Positions 23,675 through 37,400 of a stretch of DNA of 64,000 bases are shown piece after piece. Position numbers and translations under genes: made by a program. The stretch's first letter is position 1. Each line of letters begins with the position of its first letter. The DNA comes from Echinarachnius parma (lineage: Eukaryota; Echinodermata; Echinoidea; Clypeasteroida; Echinarachniidae): contig JBAMJV010009110.1 of NCBI GenBank assembly GCA_037951105.1, positions 1 through 64,000 of the forward strand. Reading direction: 5' to 3'. Below the pieces are notes generated by a model, which saw only the letters and a program-made list of their open reading frames with translations, had not been told where the DNA came from and did no database searches.

Positions 23675-26600
23675 GTATTGTCCACACATAGTTTCATTAC
23701 TATAGTGTTGTATGGAGCAAAACCTCTCCTGCTTGCTGCATAGTATCCAGAACTTATATTGTTCCTGGCTGATTCCTCCCTCTACTAAACTGCAAATGCC
23801 AAAAAAATTGTTTAAGGGTACCACCACCCAGAAATAATGTTCTTATAATTGAAAGGTAGCATTTTTTGTAGTCCATTCCATCAACAAGTTCACCAAAAAT
23901 AAATAAGATTTTGACATCGCTACTCTAGACGATAAATTTGCAAAATCAAGTTTAAATAATAATCCAGTGCAAAGTTATTTTAAACAATTTTGTGCAACAA
24001 CTTTGTATTATGGTTTAAAGATCGTCTTACAGTTCAATCCACCTAAAATCACCCAATTTTCAGTGAAACTTGTCAGTCCGGTTGTTCACTCAATCCCCTT
24101 AAGTTTTGCTAAAATTCCCATCAAATGTTCCGCCAAGTGTCTCAAGGGAAAGTCTGATATATTTGCACCAAGGTCAAATGGTTGCTGAGATACGGCCTCG
24201 CCTAGCAACCAATGCACAATTCTTAAATGACGTTGCTAAGAAATCTGCCATTTTCAACTGCCCCTGATCTAGAACATTAAAGTATTCCATTAAAGGGGTA
24301 GTTCAGTTTTGGTATAGAGGGCGCTGCACAAAATTATTTTTTTGTGAGATAGTGAACAACTGAGTGTTAAATTTGAAAGAGCATACAATTTTAATGGCAG
24401 AATAAACTTTATTTGATCAAAATCGGTTCAGAAATTTATGGCTGAAATATCAATAAATATATCCAATCGTAATAAATCTGGGTCCCAGAAATAGATTTAA
24501 AAACATTTTTTTTTAAATGCTTACACTTTTTCAAAAAATTGAAAAAAGGTTTTAAAACAGTTGTTGATGATCTATCTATTTTATCATTATTTCAACAAAA
24601 TATCACATGCATATCTAGTTTTGTATGAAAAATGGTTGAAACCAATGCTTTATCTCTCATTGAATATTGGTCACAGGTATTATTTTGAAGAAGATTGCTG
24701 AAAGAGTTACTGTGGAAGATGCAGAAATCATTGCAGACAAACTTAAAGTGGATCCATCGTACAGGAAGAGATTTCACCAGCAGAATGTAATCTTGAAGTT
24801 TGAAGGTCCCGATGATGTTCAATTCATCAATGTTGGTACAAGGAACATGTTGCACGACTGGCGTGACAGGACTAAACCAGAAGATCAGATGCCGGCCTTG
24901 AGTGCAGCACTAAAAGCATCGGGATATGAATATGATAAATTTGGTAAGATTCCACATTTGTCTTAAAGGTATGGTGTCAAGAAATTCAGCTGAAAATGGC
25001 TTTTTAGCCCTTCAGAAAGCCACTTACATGTAGATTTCGAATAAAACAACTGTTTTGCACTTGGACAATTATTTATAAATGATATGAGGACCTGAAAATT
25101 TACTTTGAAAGTGCCCCCCAAAAAAATTGAGTTCGGGCGAAGAAAAATGACGTCATAGTTGTGACGTCATCTGCAGGCAATCACAGGATCCCCGATACTC
25201 TAATTGTCATAGACGTACACGCTGAGCGCATCTAATCACATTGACAGAGAGATATTATTTCGATTTTTAAAAATATCTACATACATTTGTTTGAGTTTAT
25301 AATTATGGAGGATCCACACCCAGATTCATCTGATTCTAACAGTGAGCGTGAATTAGACGAAAGATCTGGATCAGAGTCAGAATCGAGTTTTTAATTGACA
25401 GTTCCTGAAGATAACATTCCAAATTGTGCGTCGGCAGCCAAAATGGAATGGAAGTGATAGAGGTGCAACCGAACAGATTTGTTGAGCGTGGCTGAGCAAA
25501 TTCATGACAATTTCCCCATAATTGCAGACACCATTATTATAATTCTTATTTCATTATTTTTCTCCACAAATACAACAAATATAATTGCCAAATAAAGGCG
25601 CATACTCACTCTAAAATCGCTTCGAGGAAGTCTCCGATATGATTATAGCAATCGTATACCCAGCCCCCTCGCAGACAGGTCTTCCGGCCATCAGCACGCA
25701 CGAGCGCTGCGGCTAGCCCAGGCCTAGCCTAACCATAATAAGTGGCGGCTTCATCCGATCACGTCTCAAAACATGGTGTACAAAAATGCGGTGTTTCGCA
25801 CTCAAATTCATCTTTTTATGCGGCAATAAAATGATAAGCATCATTGCTTTGATGGATCTATTTAACAATATTTACGGAAATATATTTACAGAACATTCAG
25901 AATTACCTCAGTTTTGAGCAAAATATTACTTTTCCCCGAAGTAAACAAATCCAAAACTCAAGTCGTTGGCGAGCGTGCGGGAGGTTGAACATAGTCAATC
26001 AATTTCTGGGCATCGATATCATACACGTAGTCTACGCCGTTTGCAAATTAACAACAAAACTACAAAAGAGCGCTAAGTTCAGTTCATTTATTGTTTTTTT
26101 TCTCTGTCGGCATTAGAAGACAGAGAAAAAAAACAATAAACATTGTCAAAGAGGCCACGAAAGTGATAGATTTGTCCATCTAAGGTAATCGTTCTTGTAT
26201 TTGTTTGAAAAGCCATGCAAACATGTAAGTAAATTAAGAAATAGTCTAGAATAGGTGCGATCGTAATAATCTTGCATTTTCGTTACTTTTCAGTAATAGT
26301 ATACATAGGTAGTTGGCGCGGCAGCTAGCACGCGAGAGCATAACCTGTCTTGCCGCGCGGCCCCCCGAAACTCTGGCAGACCTGCACACACTCGCTAGGT
26401 CCTATTCCCAGTCGGCCCTCGTTAATTTAACTGAGTTCTAAATCCGCCTCATACGTGGATCCTTATGGAAAACGGTGCAGGCTAATACTTTCCTTAGATG
26501 TGTTGCTGCATCTTGCTAAAATTCATTCCTGAGGCAATTTCAGTTAATCCTCAATTTTCAAGCAAATACGAGTTTGTATTACTAGCAAGTCAACGTGTTT

Positions 26601-29600
26601 GCATTGAACCACGTTGTAAACAATTCTCGCTCTTCCGTGTTATTGCCTGCCGGTGACGTCATGACTCATGAGCTCATCGCTCCGCTAAAATTACTTTTTT
26701 AGGAGTATGGAACGCCGACGCGAAAAAGAGCCAAAAATGTGCATGAAATTTTCCTTTTTTGCCCAACTTAAGGATTTAAAAAAAGAAAAGAATGTGGTAT
26801 ATCAATAAAGGCACATATTCAAAGCTATAAAGCTGAATCAAAGCCGGGATTGCGCCCCTCCTTTAACCCCTTCCCTTCAAAAGTCTGAAATCCCAGACTT
26901 TGTACGTAGCACACCTGGTTCCTGTAGTCAAGCGGTTAAAAGGACAATTTCATTTTTAATTTCGCTATAAGTATAACACGGCATCTAGGGTGCAGTGTAA
27001 ACAAAAAATAATATATAATAGCAAAAGAGGTATTTGTCCCAGGCCTAGTGGTCAGGTTCTTAATTATGTAATTATATTTTTGAGCAATAAAATGTTCTAG
27101 ATAAATAAAAACTGTCAATGGATTGACACAATTATACCCCACCCCATGTTCGCAACTGTGTGCAATGCCTATGGCAAATGCTGCACCACGTACGTTCCGC
27201 ACGCGAACGAGTGTATAGCTACGCTATCTAGACGGGCCGAACTGGTTGTGAATTTAAGCCCAATGTCTGCGTCATGAATACACATTTCACCTGATATTTC
27301 TAAATTTAACGATACTAAGGTTCTGATATGTCCACACAAGCCCTTGGCTATACTATTTCAACAATACTAATCAATTAGTTTGGCCAACAAATTTAGTTTT
27401 GGTAATTATTTTCCCAAAACTGTCGTTTGGCTTTATAACCACTAAAAACTCCCTAGATCATACGAGTGTGTGTTTGAAATATATTCAATTGCAACGCAGT
27501 TTGTGTCTAAATATTTACATTGACAGATAAATTATGATATTCTTTCACATTGTTGGTGATAATTTTAAGCAAATTTTCCATTCTTTGTGGGTGGCGCATT
27601 TCCCATTACTGTAATTTGGCTTTAAAAAAAGAATGTTTTTTTTTATGGTTGAATAAACTGAAATGAAATGTATAGGCTGTAAACATGCATATAACCACCT
27701 AATTCAAATTGGCTTTCATCTACAGGTGATGACAGCGATGCAGATGATGATTATCTGTCTTACCCAGCGGGTTACCAATCTTACATGGCCCCACTTGAGG
27801 TTCACACAAGAGGAACTGCTAAGGATTATGTAGAGGCCACACAGGAGGGGAAGGAGGAGGTATACTGCACACGACTCATGCTCGTTGGCCAAGAGCGTGT
27901 CGGCAAGACCAGCCTGAAAAAGTCACTGACTGGAATTAAGTAAGGACATGTCAACTTTAGGGATAGTTTGAAAATAATCCTACTCAAGAGAAATTATATT
28001 TAGCTGTGGGACCTAGGGTTAGGGTTGGGGTCTTAACAGTCTTCTGCTGGAATTAGCTAATCACTTGGCTTGCTATATTACATTGAATTGAATTGAATTG
28101 AATTGAATTGAAGTTTATTATGTCCATGATCATTACATAGAAAATTGTTTTCCACTGGTTACATTTACAATGAATTGACATATCAAAATACAATTAAATC
28201 ACATTCATAAACAATATTATTTGACATCCATAGCATTTCAGTATGGTGTACATTAAATCAAACTACCATCTAACAATTACATATTTTGTATAATTATTTT
28301 CATATAAATAAACCAAAAATCAATTTCTTCATGTGTTCCCTTTTAAACAGAATAATAACGTCACATCCCCCGTTACCAATGAAATATTATGTATTAATTG
28401 CATCCAAAACATTGCAACTTTAACTCTTTGTGGGCTGTGTAGTAGATCCTCCCGTGGCCAGATTATTTTTGGCGCTAGTTCAAACGTGTACCCATACTCT
28501 GGCGCCCGCACCCTAGGCAGCTAGATACCCGTTGACTCGCGCTTGGTCATTACGGTTGCTAACATCACACGCCGCACGGCACGCGTCTTTTTTTTTTACG
28601 TACCACTAATGCGTCAGTTTTTCTCAAAAACTCGTGAAAGCGCGCTGATAAGCCAAGACTAGCTCGTGTGTGTTGATTTACACGCAAGCCCAGCCATTTT
28701 CTCAATAAAATCATGGTTTCACACACCATGATGACTGTGAGTGTGATGTATCTACACCTAGATGACTTTTCCTAGTCGCATAGTTGTGGTCGTAGTCCAC
28801 ATCGAGATCGGTCACTAATAATGGTCACCCTTGCCCTTCGACTTGTCTTAGCTAGATCGATGTTGCAGAGTCGCAGAGTTTGATGCACAGAAATGTACGA
28901 TACAGCAGTGGCTTACCAGCGCGCTTTCACGAGTTTTGAGGAAAACTGACGCATTAGTGGTACGGAAAAAAAAAGAAAAAAAAATTTAATTTGAACTCCA
29001 TTTTCCGTAAGAGCATCAATAATAATGTCCAAATACCCAAAATCAATTGAATATATTACATATTGGCTGAGATATGCCCATCCGAATTAATTTTACTTCA
29101 ATGGGCAATCGGTGTTATAGTGCACTGGTTCATTAAGTTATGAACCAGTGCACTATAACACTGATTGCCCATTGACAACAAAAATCATTCGGATGGGCAT
29201 ATCTCGGCCAATACGTAACCTATTCAATTGATTTTCGGCATTTGGGCATTATTTGTTATGCTCTTTCTGAAAATGAAGTCCAAATTTGAAAATTCCAAAA
29301 AAAGATGTTTATGCCATCATTGATGACATCACACTTCACCACTCTATAGTCACATACAGCATGTTAAGGGTTAAAGGGATAGTTGAGTTCTGGTAGAGAG
29401 AGTACAGTTTTAGTCAAACTGAATGTTAGTAACCAAAACCTGCACCATTACATTACAAACTAATAATTATAACTCCACCATGCTCAAACGGAATATAAAA
29501 ATTACAAACAAAGTAAAAAGCCTGTTATCATTCAAAAAGAGTTGCTTAAACTAAAGAGGGCGCTTTCAAAAAACGCACTTGTTTAAACCATTTAAAATAA

Positions 29601-32600
29601 AATATTGTGCATGTGATGTTTTGTTGAAATAGTGATTAGATAGAGAGATAATCAACAACTATCTAAAAAACATCTTTTGACAATTTTTGAAAAGAGGAAG
29701 TATTTTAAAACGAATTTTAACAGCTGGTTCAAAATTATCGTATTCTTGTGGGGCCCAACATTTATTACAAATGCTGGTTATGTTTATGAATATTTCAGCC
29801 GTTCCTGAACCGATTTTGATCGAATAAAGTTATTCTGCCATTAAAATTGTATGCTCTTTCAAATTTAACACTCAGTTTTCCATTATCTCACAAATTTTTT
29901 TTTTGTGTAGCGCCCTCTCTACCAAAACTCAACTATCCCTTTAACCTGTCCTTGGCCCCGTTGCAGAAAGAGATACAATCGATTGTAAGTTGCAATTAAT
30001 CGTAATCAGATCATGTGTTCTAGATGCGCAAATCTGATTGGTTGAAATGCGTAAATTTTCTGACTTACGATCAATCGTAACTTACAATCGATTGTATCTC
30101 TTTCTGCAACGGGGCCCTGGACTGATTGATTTAGCCTTTATACATGTACTCTCCATAGACCCCTGCCCGAGTATTTTCAGTACTAGTCCTGAAGGGGTTG
30201 GCTAATGTCCAATAACTGCTAAGAGTAAGACTTACTTTATATCGGGTGAAGCTCTAGCCATATTTGGGGGTCAAAGTTTGGTGTTAAAGGGGGCAGAGCC
30301 ACCGTCCTTTTTGAATATGTGGGACATTATTTTATTCCTAAAAGTACAGTCAGGAGATAAGTATAAAGTCAGAGACGTTATTTAATATGACATTTTGGAT
30401 ACTGGAAGCCACGATGTTGATTATTGTATACATATGTGACATACAATTATTACTGACGCACGCTTTATACAAGTGCGTCTCAAGATGCAAGAGCACACAC
30501 ATAGTCTAGAAAGTTGACCTGTGACCTGATTAATATTGCTGCCAAGTTTGAATTGAGATTGATATCACATAGCTGAGATAGGGCTGATATAAAGGGCTTT
30601 AATATTGATTTGATAGAGAGATCAACAACTATTAAACAACCCAAAGGTATTTTTTTCAAAGAAGTTTAGGCATTATATATATTTTTTCCTTAAACCTAAA
30701 AAGACTGGGGGGTGGGGGGGCTGATTTAGCCCCCTCCCCCTCCGCTATTTTCGCGATTACTTCGCAATGCTTAAATATTTTACGGTGCCACTTCATGACT
30801 TTTTTCCTTTGAGTCTTGCGCAACTTTTGATACCAAATTTGCACACACCGGGTCAACGATCCATGTGTTATGAATCATTTTGTGATCGCGTGTCACAGAA
30901 AATTTGATTTTTTTTTTTTTTTTTTTTCTAATTCTTCCATGTATATAACATACACCGTTTTTAGCTCATCCGGCCCGAAGGGCCTGATGAGCTTATGCCA
31001 TGGCGTGGCGTCCGTCGTCCTTCCGTCCGTCCTTCCGTCCGTCCTTCCGTCCGTCCGTCCACAGTTTTCAAAATGCTTCTTCTTCGTTATTTTTCAACCG
31101 ATTTTGATTCTGATTGTTTCATAAGATAGGGCTAGGAGGGGGATTTAAAACTTCTACACAGAATCGTGAAATTCATTATATATGCTAATTTATGCAAATT
31201 TATTCGAAATCACAAAAAATGCTTCTTCTCCTTCATTTCTTGACCGATTTTGATTTGGTTTGCTTTATCTGGTAGAGCTAACTTTGGTACACTAAACTTC
31301 TACACAGAATTTTGAAAATTTTCTCCATTAATTAATTATGGTAATTTATGCAAATTTATTCCAAAAATCACAAAAAATGCTTCTTCTCCTTCATTTCTCG
31401 ACCGATTTTGATTTGGTTTGCTTTATCTGGTAGAGCTAACTTTGGTACACTAAACTTCTACACAGAATTTTGAAATTTTTCTCCATTAATTAATTATGGT
31501 AATTTTTAAATTATTTATTAATTTATTTATTTATTTATTTATTTTTATTATTTGTTTATTTATTTTTTATTATTATTATTATTTTTTATTTTTTTTATTT
31601 ATTTTTTTATTTATTTATTTTTTTTTTATATATTTTTTTAAAAATTAATTAATTAATTTTTTCCCATGTCCCTTCTGGGGCATCAAATTTATATTTTTTT
31701 CACTCTAATTTTTTTTAAATTAATTTTTATGTCCCTTCCAGGGCATCACATTTTTATTTTTTGACCAGTTGAAAAGTGTACCACATGAAATTTGCGATAT
31801 TTGATGTTGCGAGATGCCGGATGAGCGCTACGTCATTGACGTTCTGGTTACATGCAGCTTTTATGTTGCAGTTTTGCACCCATCTTTTCACAAGTAATGT
31901 TAGTATTCCACTTTGGCATGGTGAACAAACTTATTGCATTCTCATTTGCATAAAACAATACAATATATAGAGAATAATATAAAGAAAAACAAAGAAAAAC
32001 AAAGAAAAGGATAAAAACAAAGAAAAAACACAGAAAACGGTAAAACTAAATCAATTTTCATGATTATCCTGTTGTTTTATCAGAGATTGGGTAAATTTTC
32101 AATATTTCAATACCTCACAAATTAATTATTTCTTGAAGCGCCCTCTATAAATCCAAAACTTAACTTGCCCTTTAACTCAATTTTGCCTCCAGCTTTGACC
32201 CCAGAGAGACCATTACAGATGGAGTGGACACCTTCACCACACAGATCACAGGTGATGAGTCTGATCCTACCATCAGCATATGGCAGTCCAATCCAGATCC
32301 AGACGCACCCCATGCTCCATCCCCATCAAAAAAGGGTAACATTTGTATTTTTAAGCCTCCACTAACGAAGTGGCCAGAGGCACTGGCCCGGATTCACAAA
32401 GGAGGTTTGTAGGAGTTTTTGTACAAACCATGGTTTGACCATGGTCTACAATCTATGGAGTGCCATTTGTAAATTGATGGAGAAAGAATGTAATCTCCTT
32501 ACTTGTTAACAACGTTGATGGTACACATTTACAAAACGCACCAAATAAATGTTTGTCTTCTCACATGGTGAAATTGGCTGGTAAGCAAGCTCTTATAGTC

Positions 32601-34384
32601 ATATCATTAGAAATGATTAATTGTTTTACTTGTATACGAGCAGCACTCCATAGATGTAGATATTGTAGACCATGTTCAAACCATGGTTTGTTCAAACCTC
32701 CTTTGTGAATCCGGGCCATTATGTTTTGGGTGGTCCAGCCGTCCATCTGTCCGTCCGTCGATCTGTCCCATTTTCATTCTCGCAATATCTTCAGAACTGG
32801 TTGAAGGATCGATTTGAAACTTGGTACATATCGGGGTGAAACGATATGATGAGATTTTAGGGCCATGAGGTCAAAGGGTCATGGTCACAGCTAGGGCTCT
32901 TTAAACATGGAAAATAGATCTTAATTGCGATATCTCAAGAACCGGTTGACAAATTAAAGGGAAAGGCCAGTAGTGGGAAATAGCTTTATTGGGGCAAAGC
33001 TATATGTGACCTTGCACCTCAAAACGACCAATAAGTCTGGAAAGCTGATTTTGCTGATTTTCATATAACATTAAAGTAGAAGCCATTACCTTTCAAACGG
33101 TATACAATTTGCCATATTTGTACTATTATTTAGCAAACCCTTTCAAAATGAATGTCAAAGATATGGAATATGGCTGATGCATTTTAAGATAAGGTACAAA
33201 CGGTCCGCTTAATGCTTATTCAGGAACTGCCAAAATCCTAAATGAACAAAATGTTACTATTTTAGCTAATAAATGAGAAACTACCAGAGCGACATAAGTC
33301 ATTTTGTAGTGTCACATATGTTTGCCCCCCCCCCCCCCCTTCAATATTTTCAATATTGGGGGAGGGAGAATCCGATTGTCCCCTCTGATGCCCCCCCCCC
33401 CTCAATTTGTTCCTGCATTTTTTGGGGGTTAAAGTTTCCCCTTCATTTTAATTCACTCCAGGGCCTTTTCGGTGCTTTGCATCATCTCTGAAGGAGAAAG
33501 TGAAGCAATCATTTGGGTCGAAGGGTGGAAGATCAGGTATGAAATATTATACAGATGTTAACTGGTGATGGAGGGAACATCATTGAATGTATCTCTCTGA
33601 GGGATTTGAAATGCTATTGGGAAGATGACAAAACCTGAGACGAAATAGCATTTTTAATCCTGAGGGAACATTCCATGATGTTCATGACAAAGTTAACATC
33701 TGTTATGTTATATGACTTAGCTTATGTACATACAAACACATCTTTATATACACTCTGAGCCCGTTTAGAAATGTGACAAGTCAAAGTGATATGTTGACAA
33801 GTCATTGCGACGTCATAATAGAATCTCTCTTTGATTGCGCATATTAATTGTAAACCTTGCGCGCATGTATGCGCAAATTTTGATAAAAAATTACTTCCAG
33901 CATGGAACATAACACCTGCAACCGATAACATCGCTTTCATTTTCGCTATAGGTCTAAACAAATATTATTCTGTATTGATATATCGCGGCTCTTCCGTGTG
34001 CAGTTGTTCTTGAAAATCAGTATAAACTAACAATATAATTGCTTTGTGATACCGACAGCTATTCAAGTTGGACAAAAGTCAAAACTAATCTTCACTCCCG
34101 ATTTTACATTTTCACAGCAGAATACCTATAAATATGCAATAATATATTCAGTGTTTGTATCTTTTACATTGTCAAACCACACACATTGTAACTATTTTGA
34201 TACAATGGGTTCAAAAACTTATTAAAACTGATTTACGCAAAACCAAAATTTTGGATTTGGACAATGTCACTAAGTCCCTTACAACTTTCGTATACATTTA
34301 TGTTATAGTAGGTAAGCATTATTTAAGTACTGTGAAACTTCGTGTACAAGACGCACTCGTGTATAAAACGCACCCCCAACTTTC

Positions 34385-34416
<32 letters not shown>

Positions 34417-37400
34417 TTGGTGGGGGGGGGGGGGGGCGGGGGACACCCTGTATTTTTTTTTTTTACCCTGAAGTGCTGTTGGAATGCTTATATCACTGGT
34501 CTAGGGCATGACAAAAGCTTAATGTTGAATGTAGCATTCATCAATCATTTTCTCACATAAAAATAGTGGTTAGTAATAGTGCTGAGTCGAATCTAATATT
34601 TTGAATTTCGAATATGAGTCGTGTAAAAACGGTCGGATATCGAATATTCGAAATAAAAAAATAAAAAATAAATAATAATAATAATTTTTAAAAATAAATA
34701 TTCTGTCCGTTTTTATGCCTCCGCCAACGAAGTGGCCGGAGGCATTATGTTTTCGGGATGTCCGTCCGTCCGTACGTACGTACGTACGTCCGTCCGTCCG
34801 TCCGTCCGTACGTACGTCCCGTTTTCGTTCTCGCGAACCAAGAACTCAAGAACCGGTTGACTGATCAATTTCAAACTTGGTATGAGGGTACATATTGGGG
34901 TGACAATGATCTGATTAGATTTTGGTGTTCATGAGTTCAAAGGACAAGGTCACAGGACTCAATATATGTGCAAAAATTCCTTGTTCTCGCGATATCTCAA
35001 GAACCAGTTAATGCCGGAGGCATTATGTTTTCGGGATGTCCGTCCGTCCGTACGTACGTACGTACGTCCGTCCGTCCGTACGTACGTCCCGTTTTCGTTC
35101 TCGCGATATCTCAAGAACCGGTTGACTGATCAATTTCAAACTTGGTATGAGTGTACATATTGGGGTGGCAATGATCTGGTTAGATTTTGGGTTCATGAGG
35201 TCAAAGGTCAAGGTCACAGGACTCAATATACATGTAGTTCCACCGGCCCAGCGTATGAATCTCGCGGAAGAAAAAGAGACCCGTAACTTGCACACAGGGT
35301 ATACGAGCGAATGGGAGCGATGTAGTCGTTTTTTATCGATGTTTTGAGTAGTTGTTTTCATTGTTTTGGGGCTCATTTTTGTTTCTGTTCGGCTGTCAAA
35401 CGCCATGAAATCATGTAAGTAGAATATCAAAACATTTTTAAATGGTGCAAATGACCAAAAAATGTATTTTGAGCCACTTTTTGAATGCACTGGCTCATCA
35501 GCTGGATCATACAAAGATCCATCAGACAACTCCCCTGGAGTATCGGACTAACATTGTGTGCACATCCGCCGACAATATCGTTCAAATGACTAGCAATTTT
35601 GCGCTTCCTGTTCGATTTCTGACTGTCAAACGAAGTAATGAACCAAGAATTTCTCGAAAATAACCACTCTTTAAAGTAAATGATATCAATTGCCCCGTTT
35701 TTATTTGAATTCCGCTACATTATTGTGATAATCTTAATTTCTTTTTTAACATTTTATTTTTTAAATTTTTTTTTCGGGGCACTATTTCCCGATATACCGA
35801 ACCGGGTCCCGATTGAAATGGTCGGTAACCGGTGTGATCGACCGAACCGACTCAGCCTTAGTTTCTATGGGTTTCTATGGGTGTGGGTTTCTATGGGTCC
35901 TATGGGTTTCTATGTGTTTTTATTTTATGGGTTTCTGTTGGTCCCATAGAAACCCATAGGATATTCCTATGGGTTTCCTATGGGTTTCTATGGGAAATTA
36001 GACTTGGGTCATCATAGATTCTTCTAAATTTGGCACTCACTATACCACTTGTATATTAATCCTCTTACCTTTGGTTTATTATTTGTTTTGTTTATTTGTT
36101 TTTTCGGATATTCGTATCCGAAAATTTGTATTCGGTATCCGACCTTCACGTATATTCATATTCATGAATATTCATGAGCACCAATACTTACTAAATATAA
36201 TGCAATTTTCTAAATTTACTTAGTACTAACTAATTTTAATTATAAGCAAAATTTATAACCACTGGTTAGAAAATTGCATATTTAATTAGTACTGCTGCTC
36301 ATGAATGTATGAATATTCATTAGCAGTGCTCAATAAAGTTGCAATTTTTACATCTGTAACCAATATTTTTTGTGTGAGAAAAAGGTATATTTAGCTGAAT
36401 GCTACAACTGACTGTAAGTTCTTGTCATACCCTAAACCATGTGTTATACACATTCAACATGACTACAGGGTGTCCCCCCCCCCCCCAATTTTTTATTTTT
36501 TTTTGTTTTTTGCCTGTACCTGTGTATAAGACGCACCCCCCCACTTTGAACATTTTCCGACGGAAAAAAAGTGCGTCTTATACACGGAGTTTTACGGTAA
36601 ACTAATTACAGTAATTCATTGTTTTGCAAATTATGTACAGTTGGCATTTTAATGATTTGTCTTGCATACTTTTGTTTTATTTTGTCCATACACACAATAT
36701 TGTTTTGTTCTTATACCCAGGGGGCAAAAGGGGTTTTTATGCCTCAGTAACGAAGTCGCCGGAGGCATTATGTTTTCGGGTTGTCCGTACGTCCGTACGT
36801 CCGTATGTACGTCCCGTTCTTGTGATCGCGTTATCTCAAGAACGGATTGACGGATTCTGACCAAACTTGGTACATGTATCTATCTTGGGGAGCCAATGAA
36901 CTGATTAGATTTTGGGGTCATGAGGTCAAAGGTCAAAGGTCACAGAGCTCATATATGCAAAAATAGCTCGTGATTGCATTATCTCAAGAACGGATTGACG
37001 GATTCTGACCAAACTTGGTACATGTATCTATCTTGGGGAGCCAATGAACTGATTAGATTTTGGGGTCATGAGGTCAAAGGTCAAAGGTCACAGACCTCAT
37101 TATATATGCAAAAATAGCTCGTGATCGCGTTATCTCAAGAACGGATTGACGGATTCTGACCAAACTTGGTACATGTATGTATCTTGGGGAGCCAATGAAC
37201 TGATCACACTTTGGGGTCAAAGGTCAAAGGTCACATACCTCATTATATATGCAAAAATAGCTTGTGATAGTGTTATCTCAAGAACCGATTGACGGATTCT
37301 GCCCAAACTTGGTACATGTATCTTGGAAAGCCAATGAACCGATTAGATTTTGGGGTCATGAGGTCAAAGGTCACAGGGCTCATTATATATGCAAAACTAC

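Noticed and set aside
26900..26950. tRNA-like phrase (GTAGTCAAGCGGTTAAAAGG)
   Set aside because: No acceptor-stem pairing, anticodon arm or T-loop could be built around it.
34155..34511. 118-codon frame
   Set aside because: Runs through poly-A and poly-G tracts at the left end of the pogo-like element.
35023..35529. 168-codon minus-strand frame
   Set aside because: Lies across a hairpin/tandem element with GTCC/GTAC microsatellite; composition and repeat of [16 protein letters not shown] show it is microsatellite-derived.
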